A DNA stretch of 64,000 bases from Candidatus Zhuqueibacterota bacterium (GTDB lineage Bacteria; Zhuqueibacterota; Zhuqueibacteria; Oceanimicrobiales; Oceanimicrobiaceae): positions 1 to 64,000 of the forward strand of contig JAJDAD010000062.1 of the NCBI GenBank assembly GCA_029262055.1, read 5' to 3'. How positions within the stretch are numbered: position 1 is the first letter of the stretch; every line of letters begins with the position of its first letter. The notes beneath the pieces are model-generated. The model searched no databases. It had not been told where the DNA came from and saw only the letters and a list, made by a program, of their open reading frames with translations. This document shows positions 18,680 to 28,031 of the stretch, in pieces. The translations under genes and the position numbers were made by a program.

Positions 18680-20020
18680 ATGATCAGAATTTTACCTAAA
18701 TATGTGGTTCGCGAGCATATCGGTCCATTTTTCTTTGCGCTAGCCATCATTAATGCCTTCTTCGTTCTCAATTTGCTGTTCAGGCAGTTTGAGAAATTTC
18801 TCAGCAAGGGAATTTCTTTTGTGATTGTATCGGAATTCTTGTTTTTGAATCTTGCCTGGATGATTGCGCTTTCCGTGCCCTGCGCTGTCCTGACCGCGAC
18901 CATCTGGGCTTTCGGACGCCTGTCCGCCGAGAACGAAATGACTGCTGCACGCGCCAGCGGTATAGGACTGCACCAGATACTTCCGCCAATGCTGCTATTA
19001 TCGACCGGCTTGACAATCGGCTTGATTTGGTTTAACAATCACGTACTGCCCGACTTTAATCACCGCACCAGGCTTCTGGCAGTTGATATTGCGCGCAAAA
19101 AGCCGACACTCGATTTAGATGAAGGCGTTCTGTACACGGAAATCCCTGACTTTGGTATCCTGGCGCAGACAGTGCGGGAAGAGGGCAAAACCAGCTACCT
19201 GGGCGATGTTGTCATCGACGACCAATCGAATGCAAACAGCATAAAAACTATCGCTGCGGAGCAGGGCGTACTTTCCATGGATGACCAGACCGGCGTTTTG
19301 GACCTGGCGCTGCATCGGGGTGAACTCCATGAAATCGATTTAAGCAATAGCCAGTCATTTAAACGCGTCTACTTTGACAAACACGTGATCAGAATCCCGA
19401 TGGGCGAAACGATCTTGCGCCGGACACAATCGGGGTATCGCGGCGACCGGGAAAAGAGCGCTTCGGATCTACTGGAGAATGTGCACCAGAACCAGGAACG
19501 CGTTCGTGAGCGCCAAATGAAGGTCCAGGAACTGATCCAAAAACAGGTGACTAAATACAGCCAGGCTGTTCCCGCCGACAAGCGGTCGGTCGCCTATGTT
19601 TTCAAGGAGCACCAGCGCGTGAAGCGTCAAATTCAGACCGAACTGAATATGATAAAGAGCTACGAGAAATATGTTAACGTCTACCTGGTGGAGGTACACA
19701 AGAAGTACTCAATACCGGTTGCCTGCATCGCCTTTGTTCTTGTGGGAGCACCACTCGGCATACTTGTCCGAAGACAGGGTTGGGCGGTCGCAGCCCTCCT
19801 CAGCCTCGGCTTCTTCATCCTCTATTGGGCCTTTCTGATCGGTGGCGAGATACTGGCGGACCGCCAAAAAATCACCCCCTTTACGGCGATGTGGAGCCCT
19901 AATATTCTGATAATTGGCATTGGGATTCTGCTCAATATCCGCGTGATGCACGGAGCCTCCGGCCTGCGAAGCCTCCTTCAGCTGCGCCGGAACCGGACTG
20001 CTAAGAACGGGGCGGGATGA
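18680..20020 (+). CDS. lptF: LptF/LptG-family LPS export permease, first copy
   Basis: An inner-membrane permease that works with LptG and the LptB ATPase to extract lipopolysaccharide and pass it to the periplasmic bridge. The pattern is classic: three helices in the first ~110 residues (LPKYVVREHIGPFFFALAII onwards), a large periplasmic beta-jellyroll region, and three helices at the C-terminus. Between jellyroll and last helices there is an insert of ~90 residues rich in Gln/Glu/Arg/Lys (NQERVRERQMKVQELIQKQV) that should be a coiled coil; this is longer than in the E. coli protein and accounts for the 446 residues. The stop overlaps the lptG start. It is divergent from sprA, so two outer-membrane biogenesis units share one control region. 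Confidence 0.9.
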   Translation: MIRILPKYVVREHIGPFFFALAIINAFFVLNLLFRQFEKFLSKGISFVIVSEFLFLNLAWMIALSVPCAVLTATIWAFGRLSAENEMTAARASGIGLHQILPPMLLLSTGLTIGLIWFNNHVLPDFNHRTRLLAVDIARKKPTLDLDEGVLYTEIPDFGILAQTVREEGKTSYLGDVVIDDQSNANSIKTIAAEQGVLSMDDQTGVLDLALHRGELHEIDLSNSQSFKRVYFDKHVIRIPMGETILRRTQSGYRGDREKSASDLLENVHQNQERVRERQMKVQELIQKQVTKYSQAVPADKRSVAYVFKEHQRVKRQIQTELNMIKSYEKYVNVYLVEVHKKYSIPVACIAFVLVGAPLGILVRRQGWAVAALLSLGFFILYWAFLIGGEILADRQKITPFTAMWSPNILIIGIGILLNIRVMHGASGLRSLLQLRRNRTAKNGAG

Positions 20021-21093
20021 TACTTCTCGACCGCTATATTCTGAGACGCTTTTTTTTCATTTTAGGCGTTTCCCTCTCCTTCGTCATCCTGCTGGTAGTT
20101 TTCGTCGACATGGTGGGAAACCTGGGAAAGTTCATCGACAAGGATGTTCCCGGTGATGTAATTGCAGAATACTATCTCCTCTACATCCCTTTTATCGTTG
20201 CGCAGGGCTTGCCGGTGGCGATGTTGTTGAGCAGCATGTTTGGCCTTGGCCAGATGTCACGCTTCAACGAACTGGTCGCTATCAAATCGTCAGGCAGATC
20301 TGGCTTCCGAATCATTGTGCCCCTGCTGGCGACCAGCATTATCGTCAGCGCACTGGCGTTCGTATTTAATGAAGGAATCGTGCCCTGGTCAAATCAGCAA
20401 AAGTCAGCGATTGAAGAGCGGCACCTGGGCTCAAACAAACCTTCACGAGAAATGCGGTTGACCAACATTGCGTTGGCCGATAATCTCGGCCGCTGGGTCT
20501 TCATTGGCACTTATGACACGCAAAACAAGAAGGCCGAACGCATCACCGTGCAGACGCACAAAGACAATCAGATCATCGAACGTATCGACGCGGACGCCAT
20601 GGTGTGGGACGACAGCAGTTGGGTACTAACCAGCGGATTCCAGCGTACATTTACCCGGGACGGCGAAGAGGCACGCATATTCGAGAACCTGAAGGAAGAA
20701 TCGCTTGGCTTTGGGCCCGAACGTCTTTTGCGGGTACAGGTAAAGCCGGAGGACATGTCCCATTCAGAGCTGCACAGATACACTCAGGAAGTCCTCCGCA
20801 ACGGCGGAGATCCCAAACGGTGGCTGGTTGATCTTGAGTTCAAATTAGCGATGCCCTGCGCGAGCATTATTTTGGTGTTGTTCGGGGCGACAATTGCATC
20901 GCAAAAAAACAGGAGCGGTGCCGTCTTTGGCTTGATAATCAGTATCGTGATTTACCTGCTCTATTTCGGCATGACTCGCCTGTTTCAAACGCTGGGACAG
21001 GTGGGTACTTTGTCTCCTCTTATGAGTGCCTGGTTCACCAATACACTCTTCTTATTTGCCGGATTGGGGACAAGCATTTTGTTACGCAAATGA
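20017..21093 (+). CDS. lptG: LptF/LptG-family LPS export permease, second copy
   Basis: The partner permease of the LPS exporter. It starts MILLDRYILRRFFFILGVSL, has three N-terminal helices, a periplasmic jellyroll and three C-terminal helices, with the PCASIILVLFGATIA segment typical of the family's fourth helix. Length 358 matches LptG. Its ATG lies four bases inside the end of lptF (ATGA), a sign of coupled translation and equal stoichiometry. lptB is not in the window. A hairpin terminator follows the gene. Confidence 0.92.
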   Translation: MILLDRYILRRFFFILGVSLSFVILLVVFVDMVGNLGKFIDKDVPGDVIAEYYLLYIPFIVAQGLPVAMLLSSMFGLGQMSRFNELVAIKSSGRSGFRIIVPLLATSIIVSALAFVFNEGIVPWSNQQKSAIEERHLGSNKPSREMRLTNIALADNLGRWVFIGTYDTQNKKAERITVQTHKDNQIIERIDADAMVWDDSSWVLTSGFQRTFTRDGEEARIFENLKEESLGFGPERLLRVQVKPEDMSHSELHRYTQEVLRNGGDPKRWLVDLEFKLAMPCASIILVLFGATIASQKNRSGAVFGLIISIVIYLLYFGMTRLFQTLGQVGTLSPLMSAWFTNTLFLFAGLGTSILLRK

Positions 21094-21127
21094 TGGTAGG
21101 GCGGCGGCAACTCTAATGGACGAAAAC

Positions 21128-21161
21128 GGCACCGGGTCCGCAAACAAACGGACCCCGGTGC
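21128..21161. terminator. Bidirectional terminator hairpin
   Basis: GCACCGGGTCCG pairs with CGGACCCCGGTGC (one bulged base) around an 8-base loop, between the convergent lptG and the outer-membrane protein gene. Reading the minus strand, the stem is followed by GCCGTTTTCG, so it should work best for the minus-strand operon. Confidence 0.65.
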
Positions 21162-21178
21162 TGCCTCCTGTTAAATAC

Positions 21179-22447
21179 TTAGAATCTGAACATCCAGTCG
21201 AACGCCATTCCAAGGCCTTTCCCACCGAAAGCCCCACTCCTGCTCAACACTGCAAAGTCCCATGAAAACACCGAAAAGTCGAGACCAAACCCGGCGGATC
21301 CGGAAAAGCCATCACCACCACCCAGGGCCGCACCCAGTCGCATTGGGAAAAAGCCGATCAGCCTGAACTCCGTACCCAGCGCAAAGCGGGGACTGGTGGA
21401 CACGCCGGCTCCCCTTTCCATGCCTTGCTGCATGTCGAGTCCAACCGTCAGTTTATCGCTGGTGTGGCCGAGACCGAACCTGAGTTCCGACGGCAAGCGC
21501 GACTTGAATGGATCGATGTCTACTGTTTCATCGGAGTCGATGAAGACAGAATCGATGTCCGTATCGTCAATGAGTTCCACTGAGGCAGAATCGGCACTGA
21601 ATTCGTAGGTAAAACGTTCGGTATCTGTTGACCAGTTGATCTCATTGAACAGATTGCTGACTCCGAGACTCCAGGACCAGCCTTTCTGCAACTGTGCCGC
21701 GGCACCCAAATCAAAACTGTACCCGCTACCGCCAAGCGCCTGGTCGACGACCAGGCGACCGTTGGTGTTCAAGCCATCGATATCTGTGTTGATGCTTGTC
21801 CGCGCTTCAATGACTTTAGCGTAAGCGAAACCCCTTAGATATTTCACCGACAGTCCGACGGCAAATTGCTCGGTACCGGCTACGTCCAGCCTGAAAGCGG
21901 AAGAAAATGCAAAGCTGGAAACGCCCCAGGCTTCACCGTCGCTGTCACGTATATCATAAGCGCGGCCAAATTCATTGCCGTTGAGCACCAGCTCTGCAAC
22001 ATCCTTCGATACGGAAATATCAGACGCGCCGAGCCCCGTGGCAGTAAACGCAAACGTTCCGAAGCTGAAGCCCAACGCCTGCACTTCGCTGCCGGCATCC
22101 AGAAAAAGCCCTTCAGCAGGAATCGAACTCAGGATATCTTCTTTGTCCGTGTCTGTCAGATACTCTCCGTTGTAGCGGTCGTAGTCATTCATGGTGAAGC
22201 TGTTGTTGTTCAGCCCTACCCCAAATGAAATGAGATTGAAATGATATTTTCTCTTTCCGGAAAGCCCGAGGTTAGCCGGGTTCCAGGAAGGTGACTCCAC
22301 GCCGCGGGCAAGTGCGGTGTAGGCCCCTGCCATGCCCACGCTTCTGGCATTTGAAGATCCTGCCTGCGCCAACACAGTATCGGAGCCACAAACGAGCAGG
22401 CACAGGACCAGGCCGGCGAAAACGAATTTTTCTAAAAAGCTGTTCAT
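21179..22447 (-). CDS. Outer-membrane beta-barrel protein, function unknown
   Basis: A 422-residue secreted protein with a signal peptide ending VLAQA. The block SSNARSVGMAGAYTALARGV followed by ESPSWNPANLGL, and repeated amphipathic beta strands ending in the aromatic MFRF, are typical of FadL/PorV-like or DUF5723-type barrels found in FCB bacteria. These are often called UPF0164-like proteins. It could be a hydrophobic-compound porin or a secretion-linked barrel like PorV; the sequence does not decide. It follows the large lipoprotein gene after 16 bases and is almost certainly co-transcribed with it. A hairpin terminator closes the operon. Confidence 0.72.
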   Translation of the reverse strand: MNSFLEKFVFAGLVLCLLVCGSDTVLAQAGSSNARSVGMAGAYTALARGVESPSWNPANLGLSGKRKYHFNLISFGVGLNNNSFTMNDYDRYNGEYLTDTDKEDILSSIPAEGLFLDAGSEVQALGFSFGTFAFTATGLGASDISVSKDVAELVLNGNEFGRAYDIRDSDGEAWGVSSFAFSSAFRLDVAGTEQFAVGLSVKYLRGFAYAKVIEARTSINTDIDGLNTNGRLVVDQALGGSGYSFDLGAAAQLQKGWSWSLGVSNLFNEINWSTDTERFTYEFSADSASVELIDDTDIDSVFIDSDETVDIDPFKSRLPSELRFGLGHTSDKLTVGLDMQQGMERGAGVSTSPRFALGTEFRLIGFFPMRLGAALGGGDGFSGSAGFGLDFSVFSWDFAVLSRSGAFGGKGLGMAFDWMFRF

Positions 22448-22463
22448 CGGATTACTCCCCTTA

Positions 22464-24554
22464 TTAGTCCTGGTTGACCTTGACCTTAACTTTCGTGTAG
22501 GACTTGATTTGAATGAAGTCCGAGCTTCTCACTTTGACGAACTGGTCACCTGTTCCGTCGAGGAGGACCCGAACGCCGGAATACAGCGAGTCGCTCAGGA
22601 AAGTCCTCAGTTGGGCCTCGGTCAGGGAGAAAGTCAAGTCCGTTTTTTCAGCGGCTAGTACATAACCGGATGCATCGACCGCTGCACCATCAGTCCGCAA
22701 TGGTCCGATCTGCAGGATGGGATTTTCAAAAACAGATCCCCTGGTCTGAGCAAATACTACCTCGAAGCTCGCCCCGACGGGCAGGTGATTCGAGATCTCG
22801 GCAAAAAATTCACCGTTGGCCAGATTGTCGATCACATCGTCTTTGACATCGTCATCGATGTTGAGGTCATTGACCTCGGAATCGATGCTCTGCGTTGGCA
22901 GCCGTAATGAGAATGGAGCGGACACTTTCACCTGCCCGTCGACGAAATCATCTTGTGAGATGGTCCCGACCCAATTGGGGTCACCCAGTTTCACATTTCC
23001 TGCGACGCGTATCAGGTTCGGCAAGATGCTGATGAAGTCAGTGATGTTGCTGTTCTCGCGATTCAGAACGATCTTGGTCTGCACTGGAACGCCCGGTTCG
23101 GTAGCAGGCTGAATGACATCGTCGACCTGCAGGTAGGTCACGGACCCGGCGTCGTTCCGTCCTTCGATTTCAAAGACGACCCGCGCCGGAAAATTAACGC
23201 GGTTGTTCACCTGCAGCTCAAGTTCTGCTGTTTCAAAAAAGATGCTGTCGAGGTCGGCAGGGATGTCGAACTCGATGTCGTCCTGCGTCACTTCTATTCT
23301 CTGCTCGCCGATCTTTCCGGTTACCTCAGAAAAACGCAGTCCGGTGAGGTCGAATCCAGCGTCCATGCCATCGACACTTCTGACCCTGACTTGCTGGACA
23401 CCGGTATCGATTGTCCGTATCGACCAATTAAACCGGACTCTCTGAGCAGCAAAGTCAGCCATCTGTGGCTGCAACGAAAAACCCTGCAGGTTAATGGTAC
23501 TTTCGGTGCTGCTATTATTCGCGATAAAAAGTGAGTCAATAAACGTATCGCCGGCAGGTGTCAGAAAGTCAGGAAACTCATAAATCAACCAGATATCCAA
23601 CGGGATGGTGCCTGCCAGGGCCAGACTTATCGTGCCGTCCTGGATTTCGGCATCTACAACCACCAGCGAGTCTGAAATGGTAACGTAGTCGCTGCTGGAA
23701 ACACTCTGTGCGGGAATCGCCGCCATGGCTTCACTTACTTCGAGGTCAGTAACCTCTCCTCCCATCTGAAATCTGCTGTTGGCCCGGACCGTAACCAGTT
23801 CACCGCTGCTTCCGGGAGAATTGGCTAGCATGCGTAACGAAAGCCTGCTCGAAAAGCTCAGGCCTGCCAGGTCTGCGGACATGCTGCTGCTGGTGCCGGG
23901 GTCGATCTGGCGATTCTCAGAAACCGAGACCACCAGCGTATCAGTCGCTGTATCCCAGACTTCGAGCGTTATCGGGCTGCCCAGGGGTACGGCCAGATCA
24001 TTATTGATGGCAATGTTCAGGAAGCCGCTATCGATGATCACGTATGAAAAGTCATCAAACGCTTCTAGTTGCTTCTTTTCTGTTGTAAAGGAAAACGAGG
24101 GCACCACCGCCTGCAGTCCATCGAGGGCCTGCGCGTCCGCAAATATTTCACGTAACTCCACAGCAGTAAACTCTTCCCCAGGTGAATCTATGGAGAAGAC
24201 GCCCAGCGTTTGATTAAATCCTTCATGCTGGTCATCGACGTCTAACTCGTCACCGACATAGTATGCGTCAAGCTCGGATGTCTCCTGAAAACTCAGTATG
24301 CCGGTACTGTCCACAGAAATGGCATCTTCATCATCCGCGATTTCTTCCATGGTATAGGTCTTGCTGATCAACGGAATCGCAACATCCACATCCCAGGAGG
24401 GAGCGCTGGGTTTTTCAAGCGCGCAATGAAATGAAGTGAAAAGAATCATGATCAGCATGGCAGAGAGCACCGCCGGGCCAAATCGCAGGCCGCCCGTGCC
24501 ATCATGATACGCTCTATTTGAGCGTGAGCGATTTTGCTTCTTTCTGTTGTTCAC
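22464..24554 (-). CDS. Large secreted lipoprotein, function unknown
   Basis: A 696-residue protein with a basic N-terminus, a hydrophobic segment and a lipobox-like FTSFHC at about 40-45, so it is probably lipid-anchored. The mature part is acidic, rich in Ser, Thr, Asp and Val, and looks like a string of beta-sandwich modules: there are repeated stretches on the theme of strand-turn-strand with DSLF and NNR-like ends. I recognise no catalytic motif. The gene lies 16 bases upstream of an outer-membrane barrel gene, suggesting a lipoprotein plus barrel pair, perhaps a surface-exposed complex. The pairing is inferred only from the operon. Confidence 0.65.
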   Translation of the reverse strand: MNNRKKQNRSRSNRAYHDGTGGLRFGPAVLSAMLIMILFTSFHCALEKPSAPSWDVDVAIPLISKTYTMEEIADDEDAISVDSTGILSFQETSELDAYYVGDELDVDDQHEGFNQTLGVFSIDSPGEEFTAVELREIFADAQALDGLQAVVPSFSFTTEKKQLEAFDDFSYVIIDSGFLNIAINNDLAVPLGSPITLEVWDTATDTLVVSVSENRQIDPGTSSSMSADLAGLSFSSRLSLRMLANSPGSSGELVTVRANSRFQMGGEVTDLEVSEAMAAIPAQSVSSSDYVTISDSLVVVDAEIQDGTISLALAGTIPLDIWLIYEFPDFLTPAGDTFIDSLFIANNSSTESTINLQGFSLQPQMADFAAQRVRFNWSIRTIDTGVQQVRVRSVDGMDAGFDLTGLRFSEVTGKIGEQRIEVTQDDIEFDIPADLDSIFFETAELELQVNNRVNFPARVVFEIEGRNDAGSVTYLQVDDVIQPATEPGVPVQTKIVLNRENSNITDFISILPNLIRVAGNVKLGDPNWVGTISQDDFVDGQVKVSAPFSLRLPTQSIDSEVNDLNIDDDVKDDVIDNLANGEFFAEISNHLPVGASFEVVFAQTRGSVFENPILQIGPLRTDGAAVDASGYVLAAEKTDLTFSLTEAQLRTFLSDSLYSGVRVLLDGTGDQFVKVRSSDFIQIKSYTKVKVKVNQD

Positions 24555-24977
24555 AGCCTAACCTCATGTTAAGTCGATAAATCTCTTCAACCCCTGACAG
24601 CCAGGGGCGTTGTGACGAACCTGTAACAGCAGGCTTAACTGTTAATTCGGTCACAAGCAGTTTGCACTTTAGAGAAATGTTATGGCATTGTAAGATGAAG
24701 AAGGGCGATCGGAAGCACCTGCAGGACAAGGCAATTCCGGCAGAATGACGCAGGGATTTCCCGGACGGTGTACAGGGCTGGCACGAATTCACAACTCAAC
24801 CAGGTCGTCCTCGGCGAGGTCGGCTTGCATGCGGCGGCCCCGGGTTGCGCCCGCCAGATCGGTGCCGAAACAGAAGCGGGGTTGACTTCAGGCATCAAAA
24901 TATTTACATTGAACCTGTGTCTATGCGAAGAAACTCCTCCTCCCGCGAATCAGTGCGATGAAACCAGGCTCCCGGCG
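24555..24977. other. Divergent intergenic region
   Basis: This 423-bp stretch separates the minus-strand lipoprotein gene from alkA. An open frame runs into alkA from 24768 but shows no family similarity before residue 71, so it is treated as upstream sequence. A perfect 6-bp inverted repeat TAACAG/CTGTTA lies at 24624-24644 and could be an operator. No gene is seen. Confidence 0.45.
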
Positions 24978-25919
24978 ATGACCACCTCTATTTGTTTGCA
25001 AACGCCGAAGGAGTTTAGTTTTGAAGAGTGTCTGGTTTATTTGAATCGCTCGCCTCTGGAACGCTGCCACGCGGTGGCCCGCTCCAGGGTCAGAAAGCTC
25101 CTTGATTTGGGAGGCCAGGACTGTCTGATCGAAGTGGCGGAGGCACCGAAGCAGACTTTGAAAGTCGATTTTTTGTATGGCACACCGTTGCGTCGTGCGG
25201 AACGCTACGGAGACTATGTGCGGGAATGGTTCGATCTCGATAGAGACCTGCAGCCATTCTATACCAGGGCTGCGGGAGATGAGCTGTTGCAGTATCTGAC
25301 GCGGCGTTTCTTCGGCCTGCGCATCGTAAAGATCGTGGACTTGTTTGCCGCCCTTTGCTGGGCTATATTAGGCCAACAGGTCAACATAAGATTTGCCTAT
25401 ACTTTGTACAATCGCTTCATTGCGGCCTACGGCCGTTCGGTTGAATACGAAGGTGTGGCGTACTGGCTTTTCCCCAGACCTGAGGATATTGCCTCGCTAC
25501 CCGTGAAGGCACTGCGGGCTTTGCAGTTCACCGGCAGAAAGGCGGAGTATATCCTGGGGCTGGCGCAAGAATTCGACAGAGGATCAATATCCAGAAAACA
25601 GTTGTTGGCCGCCGGCGATTTTGAAAAAGCCAGACAAACGCTAACCAGCATTCGAGGCATTGGGCCGTGGACTGCCGACTATGTTCTGATGCGGTGTCTC
25701 GGTGATCCGGATGCATTCCCGGTCGCGGACGCTGGTCTGCACAATGCCTTAAGAAACGCGCTCAGCCGCGAGGATAAACCCACCATTGCGGAAGTGGAAG
25801 GTTTGGTTGCACGTTGGGCCGGATGGGGATCGTACGCGGCGTTCTACTTGTATCGTTCATTGATACAGGTGGGCAAAGAGATGGATTCAGGATTTTCTTC
25901 TGAAGAGAATGAGAGTTAA
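24978..25919 (+). CDS. alkA: DNA-3-methyladenine glycosylase II, AlkA type
   Basis: A base-excision repair glycosylase that removes alkylated purines. The helix-hairpin-helix is LTSIRGIGPWTADYVLMRCL, followed by FPVADAGLHNAL where the aspartate in VAD is the likely catalytic residue; AALCWAILGQQVNIRFAYTL is the conserved block before it. Length 313 from the chosen start is a little above E. coli AlkA (282). The ORF track starts 70 codons earlier; the ATG at 24978 (MTTSICLQTPKEFSF) begins at the family N-terminus. It is followed after 27 bases by ogt and then msrB, giving a small damage-repair group. Confidence 0.9.
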   Translation: MTTSICLQTPKEFSFEECLVYLNRSPLERCHAVARSRVRKLLDLGGQDCLIEVAEAPKQTLKVDFLYGTPLRRAERYGDYVREWFDLDRDLQPFYTRAAGDELLQYLTRRFFGLRIVKIVDLFAALCWAILGQQVNIRFAYTLYNRFIAAYGRSVEYEGVAYWLFPRPEDIASLPVKALRALQFTGRKAEYILGLAQEFDRGSISRKQLLAAGDFEKARQTLTSIRGIGPWTADYVLMRCLGDPDAFPVADAGLHNALRNALSREDKPTIAEVEGLVARWAGWGSYAAFYLYRSLIQVGKEMDSGFSSEENES

Positions 25920-25946
25920 CCTAACGACAGGCGCCAGGTTTTTCTT

Positions 25947-26459
25947 ATGATTACAATCAAGGAAAACGGGCCAGTCCACGGCAAAACCCAGGCGCATCTT
26001 TTTACGGCTTATTGCAAGACGCCAATCGGCTACCTTCGAATCAGTGGCAACGACGAGGGTATCCGTAAAATTGACTTCACGGAATTGCAGGCGGCGCCGC
26101 ATTCAAACGTACATCCGTGCCTGCGGCCATGCCTGCGCCAGCTAAGTGAATACTTCGCCGGTTCCCGGGAAGAGTTTAGTTTGGAACTAAACCCGGCAGG
26201 CACGCGGTTTCAGAAAGCTGTTTGGATGCAACTGCTGAACATCCCTTACGGGCAGACCAGCACTTATCTCGCTATCGCCCGCCAGTTAGGAAACGAGAAA
26301 TCACTGCGGGCGGTGGGAGCCGCGAATGGGAAAAACCCAATTCCCATTGTCATTCCGTGTCACCGCGTCATCGGCAGCAATGGCGCGCTAATCGGATTCG
26401 GGGGTGGGATCTGGCGCAAGGAGTTTCTTCTGCGCCACGAAAATGTTGTCCTGGTCTGA
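25947..26459 (+). CDS. ogt: Methylated-DNA-protein-cysteine methyltransferase
   Basis: A suicide repair protein that transfers the methyl group from O6-methylguanine (or O4-methylthymine) to its own cysteine. The active-site motif IPIVIPCHRVIGSNGALIGF is present with the acceptor C138 in PCHR, and the DNA-binding helix is in YGQTSTYLAIARQLG. Length 170 fits Ogt. It lies 27 bases after alkA, so the two alkylation-repair activities are probably co-expressed. Confidence 0.95.
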   Translation: MITIKENGPVHGKTQAHLFTAYCKTPIGYLRISGNDEGIRKIDFTELQAAPHSNVHPCLRPCLRQLSEYFAGSREEFSLELNPAGTRFQKAVWMQLLNIPYGQTSTYLAIARQLGNEKSLRAVGAANGKNPIPIVIPCHRVIGSNGALIGFGGGIWRKEFLLRHENVVLV

Positions 26460-26482
26460 GCCAGATTTATGAGCACCGACAG

Positions 26483-26507
26483 GGGTAAGCATCGTGTAAC
26501 CTTACCC
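26483..26507 (+). promoter_or_regulatory. Stem-loop between ogt and msrB
   Basis: GGGTAAG pairs perfectly with CTTACCC over an 11-base loop. There is no T-run after it, so it may stabilise mRNA or mark a processing site rather than terminate transcription. Confidence 0.3.
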
Positions 26508-26560
26508 GGCTGCCTGTCCTGCGTTAGGCACGGGCAACGAAAACAGAGAAGGATTTTGTC

Positions 26561-26950
26561 ATGAAAAAGACTGAGGCCGAATGGCGGAAACAGCTCACTT
26601 CGGAGCAGTATAGTGTCACACGCAAGAAAGGGACGGAGGCGCCTTTTTCCGGAGAATTGCTCAATAATAAGGATAAAGGCGTCTACACCTGCGTCTGTTG
26701 TGGAGAGGAATTGTTTGACTCGGGACAGAAGTTCGATTCCGGTTCCGGTTGGCCTAGTTTCACCGCCCCGGTCAAGCCCGGCAATGTCAGCCAGGAGAGC
26801 GATGCCAGCCATGGTATGCTCAGGACCGAAGTTCTGTGCGGACGGTGCGATGCACACCTGGGACATGTTTTCGACGATGGCCCGGCTCCGACCGGGCAGC
26901 GGTACTGTGTTAATTCCCTGGCGCTGAAATTCAAGAAAGAGCAGTCCTGA
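26561..26950 (+). CDS. msrB: Peptide methionine-R-sulfoxide reductase
   Basis: Reduces methionine-R-sulfoxide in oxidised proteins. Both zinc-binding CxxC pairs are present (C44/C47 in CVCCGEE, C93/C96 in CGRCDAH), as is the catalytic C116 in RYCVNSLALKF, a cysteine rather than selenocysteine. Length 129 is the usual single-domain size. AAGGA lies 9 bases ahead of the ATG. It follows ogt and precedes a lipid acyltransferase; there is no msrA in the window. Confidence 0.96.
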   Translation: MKKTEAEWRKQLTSEQYSVTRKKGTEAPFSGELLNNKDKGVYTCVCCGEELFDSGQKFDSGSGWPSFTAPVKPGNVSQESDASHGMLRTEVLCGRCDAHLGHVFDDGPAPTGQRYCVNSLALKFKKEQS

Positions 26951-26980
26951 ACTCCGTTCACAAACTGCCATTTTGAGAAA

Positions 26981-27703
26981 ATGCTCTGCAAAAAGGAAGG
27001 TGAATCTCTGGAGTCAAACAAACCGTTGCACACGGATCCCAAAACCTCACAGCACCCCCGGGCATTCCCCACGCTAGGGGACAAAGTCCCAAGAGGTGGG
27101 AATCTTCTTTCCTGCGCGATCGGAAAACTAGTGGTTCGATTGACCGGCTGGCGTGTAGATCCCGGGCCACCCAATCTGAGTAAGTTTCTGGTTGTCGTAG
27201 CACCGCACACATCAAACTGGGATGCAATCTATGGATTGTGCGCGATTTCCGGCATGCGACTGCGCATCAATTGGATGGTAAAAGACAGCGTGTTTGTTCC
27301 TGTCCTCCGGGGATTTTTGAAAGCATTGGGAGGGATTCCGGTCGATCGCTCTTCTCGGCACGGAATCGTCGAACAGACTGCAGCACAGTTTGCTAAGCAC
27401 GATCAGTTCATTCTGGCGCTGACCCCGGAAGGCACACGCAAGCGAGTTGAAAAATGGAAGACCGGTTTCTACCACATGGCTGTGCTGGCGAAAGTGCCGA
27501 TGGTCACCGCGTTCTTTGACTACGAACGCAGAGTGATGGGCTTTGGCCAGATCATAGAGCCCAGCGGCGATCTGGCTGCCGACCTTGGACGGTTACAGGA
27601 TTTCTTTGCGACCATCAAAGGCAAGCACCCCGAGAATTTTAATCCGGAATTCCGTGCAAAAAGCGTGGCCGATTCTCCGGAAAGTCCGCCAAATGAACAT
27701 TGA
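26981..27703 (+). CDS. Lysophospholipid acyltransferase family protein
   Basis: A PlsC-superfamily acyltransferase. The catalytic HX4D motif is HTSNWD (H76, D81), with NWMVKDSVF and GGIPVDR as the middle blocks and TPEGTRKRVEKW as the EGTR motif near 150. This short soluble-looking subtype (about 200-240 residues, HTSNWD instead of NHxSxxD) is common next to housekeeping genes and its acyl acceptor is often unknown. Its stop overlaps the cupin start by 11 bases. Confidence 0.86.
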   Translation: MLCKKEGESLESNKPLHTDPKTSQHPRAFPTLGDKVPRGGNLLSCAIGKLVVRLTGWRVDPGPPNLSKFLVVVAPHTSNWDAIYGLCAISGMRLRINWMVKDSVFVPVLRGFLKALGGIPVDRSSRHGIVEQTAAQFAKHDQFILALTPEGTRKRVEKWKTGFYHMAVLAKVPMVTAFFDYERRVMGFGQIIEPSGDLAADLGRLQDFFATIKGKHPENFNPEFRAKSVADSPESPPNEH

Positions 27704-28028
27704 AAAGGGCAATATTTTCGGTGGAATTCCTGATGGTTTTGATGCAGAGATTTTCGAAGACCTGGTTGAAACCGCCCCTCTGAAACTGGAGCGCATCCTT
27801 TCCGATGGCCAAGCAACGCCGGCAGGAGAATGGTATGATCAGGAGCGCCATGAATGGGTTATATTGCTGCAAGGCAGCGCCGGCCTGAGATTCAAAGGCC
27901 TCGCTGACATCGTAGAACTTACGGCAGGGGATTTCGTCCACATCCCTGCGCATCAAAAACATCGCGTCGAATGGACTGACCGATCAATAAAATGTGTCTG
28001 GTTGGCACTGCACTACAGTCCGGAGTAA
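27693..28028 (+). CDS. Cupin-domain protein
   Basis: A 111-residue single cupin. The metal-binding half-motifs are recognisable as HEWVILLQGSAGL and GDFVHIPAHQKHRVEW. The ORF track starts 36 codons upstream inside the acyltransferase gene; the ATG at 27693 (MNIEKGNIFGGIP) gives the normal length and an 11-base overlap. This small subgroup is widespread and its substrate is not known to me. It is 3 bases upstream of the DUF1835 gene. Confidence 0.84.
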   Translation: MNIEKGNIFGGIPDGFDAEIFEDLVETAPLKLERILSDGQATPAGEWYDQERHEWVILLQGSAGLRFKGLADIVELTAGDFVHIPAHQKHRVEWTDRSIKCVWLALHYSPE

Positions 28029-28031
28029 AAG

